Under the pieces are notes generated by a model. That model saw nothing but the letters and a program-made list of their open reading frames with translations, ran no database searches and was not told the origin of the DNA. 32,645 nt of DNA from Myxococcota bacterium (GTDB taxonomy: Bacteria > Myxococcota_A > Polyangia > Polyangiales > JANWZI01): contig JANWZI010000044.1 of NCBI GenBank assembly GCA_025054695.1, positions 1-32,645 on the forward strand, in the 5' to 3' direction. Both the position numbers and the translations under genes were made by a program. Of this stretch, positions 23,726-32,645 are shown piece by piece (within the stretch, counting starts at the first letter, position 1; every line of letters begins with the position of its first letter).

Positions 23726-24839
23726 AGCCGTGCCCGACGAAACCGCAGCAGAGCACGAGCCCGTCCAGCTCGTCGACGCGCCCCACGATGGGCGCTCCGT
23801 CGGGCGTCACGTCGTAGCAGCCCGCCCACTGACGCAGCACGCGGACGCCGGCGAGCACCGGCATCGTGCGGACGAGCGCGCGCGCATACAATCCCAAAAA
23901 CCGCATCGAGCTGCGCGTGTCGAGCCCCTCGGGAACGTCCGGATTGGAGATGCCTCCGACCAGTTCGCCGCGCATGGATTGACTGACGTACAGACCGGTG
24001 GACAGATCCGCGACGAGGGGTCGCAAAAAGGGAGCAAGCGATTCCGTCGAGCAGATCTCGTGGCGGTGAGGACGATTGGGCAGCTCGAGGCCGACGGTGC
24101 GGGCCAGTTGGGGGGTCCAGGCTCCGGTCGCCAGGACCACGAGCGGCGCCCGCACGCGCCCGCGCGTCGTGGTGACGCCGGTCACCCGCCGGCCCTGTGT
24201 ATCGATGGCGGTGACCTCGGTGAACGGATGCACCTCGACGCCCGAGCGCCGGCACGCGCGCGCGTAGCCCCAGACGAATGGCCATGGAAAGACGACGCCG
24301 TCGCGGGGATTGTAGCTTCCGGCGATGATGCGCGTGGTGTCGAGCTGCGGCACGATCGCCTTGCATTCGGCCGCGTCGATCAGGCGCGTGGGCAGCCCAT
24401 GCGCGCGCTGCAATTGCACCGAGGCTTCCAGCGTGCGCACCATGGATTCGTCGCGCGCCAGGAACAGGTAGCCGCCCTGGCGGAACCACACGTTGATGCG
24501 CATGCGCGTCGCGAACGAGCGGCAGATCTCGATGGATTCCTTCATCAACCGCACGTTCGTCTCGCTCGACCACTGCGCGCGTACCCCGCCGCCGTTGCGG
24601 CCCGAGGCCCCCGAGCACAGATAGCTGCGCTCGATCACGACGATGCGCCGCGGCCCCAGGCGCGACAGCTCCCACGCGAGCGCGAGCCCCATGATGCCGG
24701 CGCCCACCACCACCACGTCGGCCTGCTCGGGCAGGGGCCGCGTCGCGCGGATCGTCGCGGCGTCCGTGCCGTAGCGCCGGTCGGTCGGGTCGGGTGGCGG
24801 GGGCTGGTTGCTCGGCACGTGACGCTCGTTCCGTAGCAT
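23589..24839 (-). CDS. FAD-dependent amine/amino-acid oxidoreductase (DAO family, SoxB-like)
   Basis: A flavoprotein of the D-amino-acid oxidase fold, closest in look to sarcosine oxidase beta / glycine oxidase types that oxidise secondary or primary amines. From ATG 24839 the product has 416 residues; a GTG at 24818 with GGAACGAG upstream is an alternative start. The dinucleotide motif is VVVVGAGIMGLALAWELSRLG (GxGxxG, about residues 42-62), followed by the ribose-binding Glu in 'VVIERSYLCSGASGRNGG'. The late motifs 'TPDGAPIVGRVDELDGLVLC' and 'GFVGHGFMMAPVVGRKLAR' (FAD-contacting C-terminal Gly-rich segment) are intact. No signal peptide is present, so it is cytoplasmic. It is divergent from a leucine-dehydrogenase-type gene across array G, which suggests a shared role in amino-acid breakdown; the substrate cannot be read from the sequence. 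Confidence 0.9.
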   Translation of the reverse strand: MLRNERHVPSNQPPPPDPTDRRYGTDAATIRATRPLPEQADVVVVGAGIMGLALAWELSRLGPRRIVVIERSYLCSGASGRNGGGVRAQWSSETNVRLMKESIEICRSFATRMRINVWFRQGGYLFLARDESMVRTLEASVQLQRAHGLPTRLIDAAECKAIVPQLDTTRIIAGSYNPRDGVVFPWPFVWGYARACRRSGVEVHPFTEVTAIDTQGRRVTGVTTTRGRVRAPLVVLATGAWTPQLARTVGLELPNRPHRHEICSTESLAPFLRPLVADLSTGLYVSQSMRGELVGGISNPDVPEGLDTRSSMRFLGLYARALVRTMPVLAGVRVLRQWAGCYDVTPDGAPIVGRVDELDGLVLCCGFVGHGFMMAPVVGRKLARHLVLGEERELFELWNLRRYREGRWLGESMILG

Positions 24840-24896
24840 GCCACGTGCGACGACGCGGCCGTCACCTCGGATCGTGACACGCACGTCGACGTCGCG

Positions 24897-25075
24897 AGGG
24901 GCTCGGTCTTGGACTCGGTGTTGGGCTTGGGCTCGGGCTCGGGCTCGGTATCGGTCTCAAAGCGCCGCCGAGGATGGTTGATCGCGCCTTGTGCTCGGGT
25001 TCGGGTTCGGAGTCGGACCTCGGACGCGGTCTCGGTCTGGGACGCGGAGTCCGGCTCGGAATCGGGCGCGGACAC
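24897..25075 (-). repeat. Hexamer array G, two arms around a unique core
   Basis: The consensus is on the - strand (GGGCTC/GGACTC on +). In the left arm (24902-24958) the 'xTC' (or related) triplet recurs every 6 nt for ten units with no slip. In the right arm (24994-25075) it recurs with one 1-nt shift near 25018. Between the arms, 24961-25008 is a mostly non-repetitive core also found in array H. The array lies in the divergent gap between the FAD oxidoreductase and the leucine-dehydrogenase-type gene. Confidence 0.85.
24961..25008 (+). repeat. Core element shared with array H, copy 1
   Basis: Forty-eight bases align without a gap to 26330-26377, about 40 of 48 identical. The best part, AGGATGGYTGATCGCGCCTT (24971-24990), differs at one base only. 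The core interrupts the period-6 arms, and this array and array H are the only ones that contain it. Confidence 0.8.
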
Positions 25076-25139
25076 GGGCCTTGGGCCTGCGCCGGGGCGC
25101 TCGATATCCATGGTCGCGCGCGAAGGGTCGTTGGCTCCG

Positions 25140-25168
25140 TTGTGACCACCTCGCACGTGCGCTATGGG
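25140..25168 (+). promoter_or_regulatory. Probable promoter of leucine-dehydrogenase-type gene
   Basis: TTGTGA (25140-25145), 17-nt spacer, TATGGG (25163-25168). The predicted start of transcription leaves a leader of about 14 nt that contains the GAGGAG ribosome-binding site (25177-25182) before ATG 25189. Confidence 0.35.
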
Positions 25169-25188
25169 GCCGCAGCGAGGAGCGAGCC

Positions 25189-26241
<1,053 letters not shown>

Positions 26242-26245
26242 TCGC

Positions 26246-26480
26246 TCTGGGACTCACGGAGGCTCGGACTCCGACTGGGACCCGGTCTTGGACTCTGGCG
26301 CGGCCTCGGCCTCGGAGTCGGGCTCGGACAGCGCCGGGCAGGATGGCTGATCGCGCCTTCTGCAAGGGTTCCGGTTCAAGGTCGGACTCGCGCTCGGGCT
26401 CGGTCTCAGGCTCGGCCTCGGCCTGAGGTTCGGGCTCGGAGTCGGAGTCGGTCGCCGACTCGAACTCCGACGCGGACGCG
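26246..26480 (-). repeat. Hexamer array H, two arms around a unique core
   Basis: The consensus is on the - strand. The left arm (about 26265-26330) and right arm (about 26383-26480, sixteen units such as GCGCTC, GGGCTC, GGTCTC, GGCCTC and GGAGTC without slip) flank the core 26330-26377 shared with array G. The two arms are out of phase with each other by about 4 nt across the core. GGTCTTGGACTC occurs in the left arms of both H (26284) and G. It fills the convergent gap between the leucine-dehydrogenase-type gene and the giant lipoprotein gene. Confidence 0.85.
26330..26377 (+). repeat. Core element shared with array G, copy 2
   Basis: Partner of 24961-25008, same orientation, about 1.37 kb apart, bracketing the leucine-dehydrogenase-type gene. 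Read in one + frame, both copies give 'GWLIAP(C/S)ARV', and three of the four codon differences across that stretch are synonymous (TTG/CTG, GCT/GCA, CGG/AGG). Confidence 0.8.
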
Positions 26481-26542
26481 CGTGCTGCGTTTCACAGGGC
26501 CCGCCCTCGAAAAGCCGAGGCGTGTCGAGGAGGCGGCGTGGG

Positions 26543-29500
26543 TCACGGCACCGGCATCACCGCGGGGCTACGAATACAGTAAACGGGGAGGACGCTCAGG
26601 CACGGACGCGGGGCTCCATTGAACCACGTGGATGAGCCCCCCGCATGATTGACCGTCTCGTTGTGGCCGGCGATCCCCGATACGGCCATGATGGCAATCG
26701 ACCAATCGTTGCAGGTTTGGGCCATGGTGGGTCGCTCCGCAGGCGAGCCGGTCATCCCCGTCCAGACGTGCGGCGACCCCCATGCGGGCTCATGATGCGC
26801 GGGGGCGATGCCCCTCATGCCGGCGGATCGATGGATCGGAGCGAAGAGCCTCGCTGTTCCGGTGCGGATCGAGGCGACGGGCGCAATGAAGTACCCTTCG
26901 GGAGTGTAGACGTTGCCGGTCAGTGCCGCCGAAAGCCGCTCGGCGGCTGCTCGTGTCGTCGTCGAGACGTACGCGATGAACTCCATGGGGCTCGGTAGCC
27001 CGGCATTCATGGCATCACGCTGGCACATCGTGTCGAAGCCCATGCCGCCCATGGCGGCACCCGACGACGTGGACTGACTGACAAACATGACGGTCGAGTT
27101 CGGCGCTTGTGGCGGCGGCGGCGGAAGCGTGCCGGAGAATCCGAGGTCTCCGAGACAATAGAGTCGGAGCGATCCACCGCAGCCAGCGTCGTTGTGCGCC
27201 GCAGTCCAGCCTCCCACACCCTGATCGGTCGAACCGACCACAGCGATGCCCGACACCAGCCTCCATCCGCCGCAGTTCCTGAGGTCGGCAGTTCCATCGG
27301 GCAAAGTTCCTGTCCATACGAGCCCGCCGGTCACCGTCGCGCCGGTCTCGTCGCGGTCGAGCGGTGCATAGATGTACCCCCTCGCGAGGCCGTCGAAGTC
27401 TCGGGCGAACAAGGCGCCGTCGAGCCGCACCCAGCCTTGCGTCCTGAACTCCCTTTCGATGCGAGCCCGAGCCCCCGTGGTGTCGTTCAGCGCGAGCCAT
27501 GCCCGGTAGGTGCCCGGAAGACTTTGGGTGCGCGCCTGGCTCATGCACAGATCATCGGCCGCGAGCGCTCCGGAGACACCGGGCCCGATGTCCGCGATGG
27601 AGTAGGCCCGGCTCGTCACGAACGCGAGGTTGCCGAGCGGGGCGAACTCGGCGTCGACGACCGTCGGCGACGAGACGGTCAGTGTGCAGTCCCGCGCGGT
27701 GCCAGTGCAGCCCGAACGCCACTGCACGAACCTGGCCCAAGGCGGTGGGGTCGCCATCAGTCGAACCATCGTTCCGGGAGCGACGAACGCCTCGCAGCCG
27801 GTCCCGTCGGCCTTGCACGCGATGCTGGCTCCGGTGGCGGTTACCCAGGGCGCGAGGCCGCCGAGCTGGCCCGATGGGCTCAGTGTGACGCGAATCCGCG
27901 CGTCGTAGGCGGCCGTGGTCGAACGGTTCGCCGTCATCGAAAGCCCACAGGTGCGGCTCGTGCCCACGCAGCTTCCCGTCCAGCTCGAGAAGCGCCAGCC
28001 TTCGGTGTCGTCCGCCGTCAGCGTCACGGAGGTTCCGTGGCCGTACGATTCGGTGCAGTCGCTTCCGCAATCGATGCCCGCGGGGCTGGAGACGACACGG
28101 CCGGCCGTCGTGGGCGATCGGGCGACGGACAGCGTTTGCGATAGAATGTCGAACGTCGCGGTCACGTCCGCCGCCGCGTTCATGTCGATCGTGCACGTGC
28201 CCGTGCCCGTGCAGGCGCCGCTCCAGCCGACGAACGTGCTGTCGGATCCGGCGCTCGCGCTCAGGACGACGCGTGTGCCGTGTGTGTAGTCCTCCTCACA
28301 GTCCGTGCCGCAGCTGATACCGGCGGGGCTCGAAGTCACCGCCCCGCTACCGGATCCCGAGCGTACGACGCGCAGCCGATGCCGGCGCAGCTCGAAGCGC
28401 GCGACCGCGTTCCTGGTTGCGTCGACGACGAGATCGCAGATCGGGTTGGTGCCCGCCGCTGCACAGTCGCCCGACCAGCCCTCGAACGTCGACGAGGCGT
28501 TCGCGGTCGCGGTCAGCCGCAGCGCCGTGCCGTGGTCGTACGTCTCGGAGCAGTCCGCGGGGCATGCGATGCCGGCGGGCGACGAGGTGACGGTACCGCT
28601 GCCCGCACCGGTCATGGAGACGTTCACGGCGCGACGATCCCGCGTGAAGGTCGCGCGCACGCTTTTCGACGCATCCATGGTCAGCTGGCAGCTCGTGCCG
28701 CTCGTGCTCGCGCACCCCGTCCAACTGCCGAACGTGAAGCCGGAGGCCGGGGTTGCGGTCAGGGTGACCATCGTCCCCGCGGCGTACGAGGCGGCGCACG
28801 TCGATCCACAGGAAATACCTGCGGGATCGGAGCTCACCGTGCCGCCTTCGGGCGGATCCTTTTCGACGGTCAGGATGTGCGAGCCCATCACGAACGTTGC
28901 CGTCACCGAGCGCGCCGAGGTCATCGATACCGAGCACGTTCCCGTTCCGCTGCAGTCGCCGCCCCAGCCGCCGAAGGTCCACCCCGAGGCGGGGCTCGCC
29001 GTCAGCATCACCATCGTGCCGTGCTCGAACGGCGCGTTCTGCGTGGAACAGCCCGGACCGCACGAGATGCCCGCTGGGCTCGACGTCACCGTGCCCGATC
29101 CCCCCTTGCTCACCGCGAGCGTGTACGAACGACGCGAGAATGCCGCGCTCACGCTGGCGTCGTCGCGGAGGACGATCGCGCAGTCCCCTGTTCCGCTGCA
29201 ACCTCCGCCGCTCCAACCTCCGAAGGTCGAACCCATGGCCGGTATCGCGCGGAGGGAGACGGCCGTGCCGTGTTCGAACTCGGCCGTCTGAGAGGTGCAG
29301 CTCTCATCGCAGGAGATTCCGGCAGGGCTCGAGACGACGGTGCCCGATCCGAGACCCGTCTTGACCAGTTCGAGTGAGCGCGGAACGAGCCCGAATGTGG
29401 CCGTCACACGCGTCGTTCCCGACACCGTCAGGGCGCAAAGCGACGACACGGGATCGGCACAGCCCCCGCCGGCCCACCCCAGGAACCGGCCCCCCTCGAG

Positions 29501-30655
29501 CGTGGCCGCGACGAGGGTGACCATCGTGCCGTGTTCGAACGTGGCCATGCACCGCGTGCCGCAGTCGATGGCCATGTCGTCGGGCAGTATGGAGTGAACG
29601 CGTCCGAGCGCGGCGCCGGGCCCCGCGCGCTCGACGGTCAGGGTGTGTTGCATGCGTTCGAAGCTCGCGGTGACGGATCGCGCGCGGTCCATCGTGACCG
29701 AGCACGAAGGCATGCTGCCGGTGCAGTCCCCAGACCAGCCCGCGAAGCGGCTGCCGGGCAGCGCGGTCGCGGTGAGTCGGACCATCGTGCCGCGCTCGAA
29801 GCTCGCCGTGCACGTCAGCCCACAATCGATACCGGCGGGCTCCGACAGGACGACCCCATCACCCCTCCGCGTGACGTTGAGCGAACGCTGGTGCAGGTCG
29901 AAAGCCGCGCCGACCGTCACGTCCCCCGAGCCGCTCGTGCCGGGCAGGTTGACGCGGCATTCCCCGGTTCCGCTGCAGGCCCCCGACCATCCGGAGAACG
30001 TGCTGCCCTCGGTCGGCATCGCCGTCAGGGTGACCGCCCGTCCGGCCGGGTATTCGGCGGAACAGCTGGCGCCCGCCTCGCGCGTGCAGTCGATGGCGCC
30101 ATCGTCGCTGCGCACCGCGCCGGTGCCGTCGCCCGACAGCGTCACGGTCAGCCGATACATGCGCGGAACGAACCGCGCGGTGACGACGATCGCGCGCTCG
30201 ACGTCCGGGGTCACGGCACACGTGGAGTCCGTGCCCGAGCAGTCGCCACCCCAGCCGGCGAGCTGGTGGAAGCGGTCCGTCCCCGCCGTCAGCACCACCC
30301 GCGAGCCGGGCGCGAAGACGGCCATGCACGTAGCGGGGCCCGTGCAGTCGATGCCGGACGGATCCGAAATCACGTGCCCCATGCCCTCGATGGTCACGAC
30401 CACGAGGCCCGGCTCGTGCGGTGGCATCCCATCGGACGGACCGGCCTCGGGTCCCGCGTCCGTCCTCCCCGTATCAGACTCGCCCGCGTCGTCCGTGGCT
30501 CCATCGGCGTCCGCGACGACGGAGTCCGCCGCACCGTCCTGCAGGCCTCCATCGAAACCGGCTTCGGGTCCGGAGGCGTAGTCTTCGAATCGCGTCACGA
30601 GCCCGCATCCGACCGTCGCCGTCGCGAGCCAGACCGCAAGCCATAGGTCACCCAT
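26543..30655 (-). CDS. Giant surface lipoprotein with 11 Cys-rich repeats and two C-terminal DUF1554-like domains
   Basis: A 1370-residue outer-surface lipoprotein. ATG 30655 is certain in practice: AAGGAGG lies 6 nt upstream and the signal 'MGDLWLAVWLATATVGC' carries a lipobox with Cys17. After an acidic Asp/Gly/Ala linker come 11 tandem repeats of about 80-90 residues. Each has 'G-x-G-x-V-x-S-x-PAGI-x-C-x3-C', 'HGT-x-V-x-L-x-A', 'F-x-GW-x-G-x-C-x-G-T' and a closing 'V-x-ATF' strand. These match the bacterial beta-grasp repeat seen in adhesins (InlB-B/Flg_new-like). Each repeat keeps two Cys pairs, presumably disulfides. The last 330 or so residues hold two copies of a domain ('DDLCMSQARTQSLPGTYRAW', 'FDTMCQRDAMNAGLP') that resembles DUF1554/endostatin-like folds. 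It is probably an adhesin or cell-contact protein; the ligand is unknown. The TPR gene lies 78 bp upstream, likely cotranscribed. Confidence 0.9.
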   Translation of the reverse strand: MGDLWLAVWLATATVGCGLVTRFEDYASGPEAGFDGGLQDGAADSVVADADGATDDAGESDTGRTDAGPEAGPSDGMPPHEPGLVVVTIEGMGHVISDPSGIDCTGPATCMAVFAPGSRVVLTAGTDRFHQLAGWGGDCSGTDSTCAVTPDVERAIVVTARFVPRMYRLTVTLSGDGTGAVRSDDGAIDCTREAGASCSAEYPAGRAVTLTAMPTEGSTFSGWSGACSGTGECRVNLPGTSGSGDVTVGAAFDLHQRSLNVTRRGDGVVLSEPAGIDCGLTCTASFERGTMVRLTATALPGSRFAGWSGDCTGSMPSCSVTMDRARSVTASFERMQHTLTVERAGPGAALGRVHSILPDDMAIDCGTRCMATFEHGTMVTLVAATLEGGRFLGWAGGGCADPVSSLCALTVSGTTRVTATFGLVPRSLELVKTGLGSGTVVSSPAGISCDESCTSQTAEFEHGTAVSLRAIPAMGSTFGGWSGGGCSGTGDCAIVLRDDASVSAAFSRRSYTLAVSKGGSGTVTSSPAGISCGPGCSTQNAPFEHGTMVMLTASPASGWTFGGWGGDCSGTGTCSVSMTSARSVTATFVMGSHILTVEKDPPEGGTVSSDPAGISCGSTCAASYAAGTMVTLTATPASGFTFGSWTGCASTSGTSCQLTMDASKSVRATFTRDRRAVNVSMTGAGSGTVTSSPAGIACPADCSETYDHGTALRLTATANASSTFEGWSGDCAAAGTNPICDLVVDATRNAVARFELRRHRLRVVRSGSGSGAVTSSPAGISCGTDCEEDYTHGTRVVLSASAGSDSTFVGWSGACTGTGTCTIDMNAAADVTATFDILSQTLSVARSPTTAGRVVSSPAGIDCGSDCTESYGHGTSVTLTADDTEGWRFSSWTGSCVGTSRTCGLSMTANRSTTAAYDARIRVTLSPSGQLGGLAPWVTATGASIACKADGTGCEAFVAPGTMVRLMATPPPWARFVQWRSGCTGTARDCTLTVSSPTVVDAEFAPLGNLAFVTSRAYSIADIGPGVSGALAADDLCMSQARTQSLPGTYRAWLALNDTTGARARIEREFRTQGWVRLDGALFARDFDGLARGYIYAPLDRDETGATVTGGLVWTGTLPDGTADLRNCGGWRLVSGIAVVGSTDQGVGGWTAAHNDAGCGGSLRLYCLGDLGFSGTLPPPPPQAPNSTVMFVSQSTSSGAAMGGMGFDTMCQRDAMNAGLPSPMEFIAYVSTTTRAAAERLSAALTGNVYTPEGYFIAPVASIRTGTARLFAPIHRSAGMRGIAPAHHEPAWGSPHVWTGMTGSPAERPTMAQTCNDWSIAIMAVSGIAGHNETVNHAGGSSTWFNGAPRPCLSVLPVYCIRSPAVMPVP

Positions 30656-30733
30656 CGCCCGCCTCCTTGGTGCTTCACGCACCCCACGTCGCATCGCTCG
30701 CCTCCGCGTTCGTGATGCGCGCGCGACGCACGT

Positions 30734-31597
30734 TCAGAAACTCCACCGCACGCTCGCCGCGACGCCCGTCGGGCCGACGTACACGGCGGCCGATGGACCG
30801 GCACGCTCCGACGCCTCGGGCCGCAGCACGTGCAGCGCGACGGCCGTTCCGACCGCGAGCACGCCGGCCACGAGCAGCACGTCGGTGACCGTCGCCAGCG
30901 TCTCGCCCGCGTTGCGGATGGACTCCCAGTCACTCGCCGGGTCGCACAGCCGCCGCCCATCTACGGGCCGGCAGACCTCATCGAGCTGGGATTGCTTGCC
31001 CAGGGCGAGGACGCCGGTCACCGCGGCGGTCGCTAGGATGGCCAGGCCCGCGCCCCCCACGACGAGCGGAGCGATGCCGATGCCCGCCGTTCCAGCCTCG
31101 GGCTCGGAGGGGGCCGCCGCAGTGCCGGATGGGTCGGAAGCCGGCGCCGCGCTCGTCGTCGTTGCGGCGTCGGTGCGCTGCGGTGACGGCGGCGTAGCTC
31201 CGGCTCCAGGCTCGCCCTGCCCCGTGCTCGAGGAAGGGGGCGGTTGGCCGGAGGCGGACCCGCTCGACGCGAGCTGTCGGCGCATCACCTCGAGCCGGGC
31301 CCGCAGCGTGGCGATGTCTTCTGCGTCGGGCACGAGCTCGATGTACCGGGCCAGCGCGTCGGCCGCCCGAGCCGTCTCGCCGGCGTCGCGATAGGCGACG
31401 AAAATGTTGTACAGGAGCTGGGGACGCTGACTGAGCCGGTACGCCGTCTCGAACTCGCGCGCGGCCTCGAGGAAGCGCCCGCTGTCGTGGTAGGCGCGAC
31501 CGAGCCGGAAGTGCATGCGCGCTTCGTCGTCCGTCGATTGTGCCGACTGACCCGCGGCGACGGCCGCAGCGAGCAGCGCGGCGAGGGCCGACGTCAT
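30734..31597 (-). CDS. TPR-containing envelope protein with C-terminal membrane segments
   Basis: A 287-residue protein. ATG 31597 has GGAGG about 5 nt upstream. An N-terminal signal-like segment ('MTSALAALLAAAVAAGQSAQ') is followed by tetratricopeptide-type helices (about residues 22-105; 'ARMHFRLGRAYHDSGRFLEA', 'LLYNIFVAYRDAGETARAAD'). A Pro/Ser/Thr/Ala-rich linker (about 110-172) follows, then two hydrophobic segments (about 175-200 and 235-258) on either side of a loop with two Cys, and a short C-terminal tail. This TPR-linker-double-TM layout is common in myxobacteria next to lipoprotein or kinase genes, probably as a scaffold in the envelope. It is likely the first gene of an operon with the giant lipoprotein. 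A sigma-54-type promoter lies upstream. Confidence 0.85.
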   Translation of the reverse strand: MTSALAALLAAAVAAGQSAQSTDDEARMHFRLGRAYHDSGRFLEAAREFETAYRLSQRPQLLYNIFVAYRDAGETARAADALARYIELVPDAEDIATLRARLEVMRRQLASSGSASGQPPPSSSTGQGEPGAGATPPSPQRTDAATTTSAAPASDPSGTAAAPSEPEAGTAGIGIAPLVVGGAGLAILATAAVTGVLALGKQSQLDEVCRPVDGRRLCDPASDWESIRNAGETLATVTDVLLVAGVLAVGTAVALHVLRPEASERAGPSAAVYVGPTGVAASVRWSF

Positions 31598-31650
31598 CGT
31601 TGCCTCCGTGCCGATTACGTTGCCACGAGGCGCATGGAACTGTCAGCCGC

Positions 31651-31667
31651 AAGCAAGAGTGGTGCCT
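31651..31667 (-). promoter_or_regulatory. Candidate sigma-54 (-24/-12) promoter of the TPR/giant lipoprotein operon
   Basis: On the - strand, AGGCACCACTCTTGCTT matches the TGGCACR-N4-TTGCW consensus, with the GG and GC dinucleotides at the exact spacing. The mismatches are A for the first T and C for R. It predicts a start near 31641 and a leader of about 44 nt with an SD. An enhancer-binding site is not recognisable. Confidence 0.45.
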
Positions 31668-31913
31668 CTACTGTCGTTTGGGGCGAGCCGGGGGTTCGCG
31701 GATTGTAAAGCGACCGGAGTCGTCAATCCCCCCGGGCCGACCCCAGGGGACTGCAAAAGATGCGCAGAGACTGGCAGACCGGTCACGGTACGCGATCGAG
31801 ACCGGTAATCGAGCGGCGCCTCCCGCCCTTGGGTAGGCTGGCGTGCTCGACGCACGCTTCGGTACGAAACTCGCCCCGCCGGAGAACAGGGGCTCCGGTG
31901 GCCGTTGCTCGAA
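31668..31913. other. Intergenic region with an inverted repeat
   Basis: No gene. ACCGGTC (31778-31784) pairs with GACCGGT (31800-31806) over a 15-nt loop. Read leftward, it follows the end of the 31914 gene, and a short T-run comes about 15 nt later, so weak termination is possible. Nearer the TPR gene, TTGACG and TACAAT occur on the - strand but with a spacer of only 13 nt, so I do not call a sigma-70 promoter. Confidence 0.35.
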
Positions 31914-32495
31914 CTAGCGGGGGTCGGACGCTCCGAGCGCCGTACCCAGCGCGACGACCGGGATGTAGACGAGAAAGACGAGGTCGATCTCGACGCCGGC
32001 CGCTACTTCCCAAGCGGGCTCGCCGCCGAGGCTGTGGCGGATGGAGAAGTATGCGCCGAGCGCGAAGCCGTATACCGAGAAGTAGTTGTAGGGGCGAAAA
32101 CCCCAGCTCGCCGCGAGCCGGGCGAACGGTCCGCGCCGTGAGGCCTCGGCGAAGGCGTGCCCGGCCGATAGCGTGAGCCACAATGAGCTTTCGTCTGCGA
32201 CGACGGGCGCAAGCAGCACGAGGCCCGCCGCGGGTTCCAGCGATGCCAGTCCCGCGGTGACCACGTCGATCCCGGGACCCACGCGCCACGCGTCGTGGCG
32301 TGAGGGACCGAACAGGACATCCGCGCGTAGCGCGCCGTCGAAGGCAAAGCCGACGGGCGTCCGCAGCGGGAGCGCGGTGCCGGCCGCGAGTCGTGCCGAC
32401 GTCTGAACGTCCGCGCGTGCCGACGGCGGGCCCAGGACTAGGGCGAACCCCACGAACGACGCGAGGCGGACAAGGCGGGCTAGCGCACGAGCCAC
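31914..32495 (-). CDS. Secreted/outer-membrane protein of unknown function
   Basis: A 193-residue protein starting at GTG 32495, inside the end of the PDZ gene (16-nt overlap), so translation is probably coupled. Residues 1-28 are a clear signal peptide (RALARLVRL, hydrophobic core, cleavage after 'ARA'). The mature part is made of alternating hydrophobic/polar strands rich in Gly, Ala and aromatic residues ('GPGIDVVTAGLASLEPAAGL', 'GFRPYNYFSVYGFALGAYFS'). It ends with a hydrophobic stretch 'IDLVFLVYIPVVALGTALGA'. This suggests a small beta-barrel or outer-membrane-associated protein. It is not recognised as a named family. It is the partner of the upstream PDZ protein in the same operon. Confidence 0.7.
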   Translation of the reverse strand: MARALARLVRLASFVGFALVLGPPSARADVQTSARLAAGTALPLRTPVGFAFDGALRADVLFGPSRHDAWRVGPGIDVVTAGLASLEPAAGLVLLAPVVADESSLWLTLSAGHAFAEASRRGPFARLAASWGFRPYNYFSVYGFALGAYFSIRHSLGGEPAWEVAAGVEIDLVFLVYIPVVALGTALGASDPR

Positions 32496-32645
32496 ACCAG
32501 GGTTCCGTCGGGCTCGACGGTCTGTCGGGTCCCGTCGGCGCGCTCGACCGTGAGGCGGCTCCCGCGCTCGTGCGCGAGCGACAATTCCGTCGCCGCTCGT
32601 CGCTCGTCCAGCGTTTCGACGGGCTGGTCGTCGATCGCGACGATA
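32480..32645 (-). CDS. C-terminal end of a PDZ-domain protein, truncated by window edge
   Basis: Reading leftward from the window edge, 54 codons end at TAG (32482-32480): 'IVAIDDQPVETLDERRAATE', then 'LSLAHERGSRLTVERADG', ending 'GTLVWLVR'. The pattern 'V-x-I-D-x-Q-P-V', a helix, then 'G-x2-L-T-V-x-R-x-DG' is the second half of a PDZ domain as found in periplasmic proteases and secretion proteins. Whether a protease domain precedes it cannot be seen. It overlaps the start of the secreted-protein gene by 16 nt. Confidence 0.65.
   Translation of the reverse strand, partial: IVAIDDQPVETLDERRAATELSLAHERGSRLTVERADGTRQTVEPDGTLVWLVR

Noticed and set aside
19156..24675. An 1839-codon leftward open frame across the methyltransferase gene
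   Set aside because: It has no recognisable domain and is Arg/Ala/Gly-biased, and the opposite strand has a complete methyltransferase. It is the usual antisense shadow of a long GC-rich gene.
31690..31730. TTGACG and TACAAT on the - strand upstream of the TPR gene
   Set aside because: The hexamers are good, but the spacer is 13 nt, too short for a sigma-70 promoter. The -24/-12 motif nearer the gene fits better.

Overview
The window is very GC-rich and densely packed. It reads as chromosomal DNA of a myxobacterium-like delta-lineage bacterium (Myxococcota). The reasons are a eukaryotic-type Ser/Thr kinase, several lipoproteins with Asp/Pro/Thr-rich linkers after the lipobox, a TPR/Pro-Ala-linker/double-TM protein, a giant Cys-rich repeat lipoprotein, a LysM lytic transglycosylase, a receiver-GGDEF protein and frequent GTG starts. 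The taxon is an inference. I see no rRNA, tRNA, CRISPR array, transposase or phage gene.

Layout. 1-4.6 kb: the 3' part of a propeller-like protein, a decayed cysE tail, a Cys-rich lipoprotein and a Ser/Thr kinase. 4.7-7.7 kb (minus): an overlapping operon of a small membrane protein, a DeaD/CsdA-type RNA helicase and a lipoprotein, behind a TTGACA promoter. 8-12.6 kb (minus): an orphan ABC ATPase, a PleD-like diguanylate cyclase, a membrane metallophosphoesterase and an unknown protein. 12.8-17 kb: small membrane or unknown proteins and an MltD-like transglycosylase. 17.3-19.3 kb: a lipoprotein with an NTF2-like domain, translationally coupled to an atypical SDR protein. 19.5-23.1 kb: a 1190-residue Eco57I/type IIG-like DNA methyltransferase standing alone. 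23.6-26.2 kb: a divergent amino-acid-metabolism pair (FAD-dependent amine/amino-acid oxidoreductase and a leucine-dehydrogenase-type enzyme). 26.5-31.6 kb (minus): a TPR protein and an 11-repeat surface lipoprotein, with a sigma-54-type promoter in front. 31.9-32.6 kb (minus): a secreted protein and the end of a PDZ-domain gene.

The most unusual signal is a dispersed family of degenerate hexanucleotide arrays (consensus GAGYCC, period exactly 6). Eight occur in 32 kb, always between genes, in convergent, codirectional and divergent gaps alike. Five of them keep perfect 6-nt phase over 104 units. In the array examined position by position (35 units), hexamer positions 1 and 5 never vary, while 3, 4 and 6 do. 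The first six arrays read GAGYCC on the + strand and the last two read it on the - strand. Those last two flank the leucine-dehydrogenase-type gene and share a non-repetitive core of about 48 bp (about 83% identical).

A second theme is that several genes without a Shine-Dalgarno sequence have a promoter -10 element ending only 6-11 nt before the start codon. This suggests leaderless transcripts.
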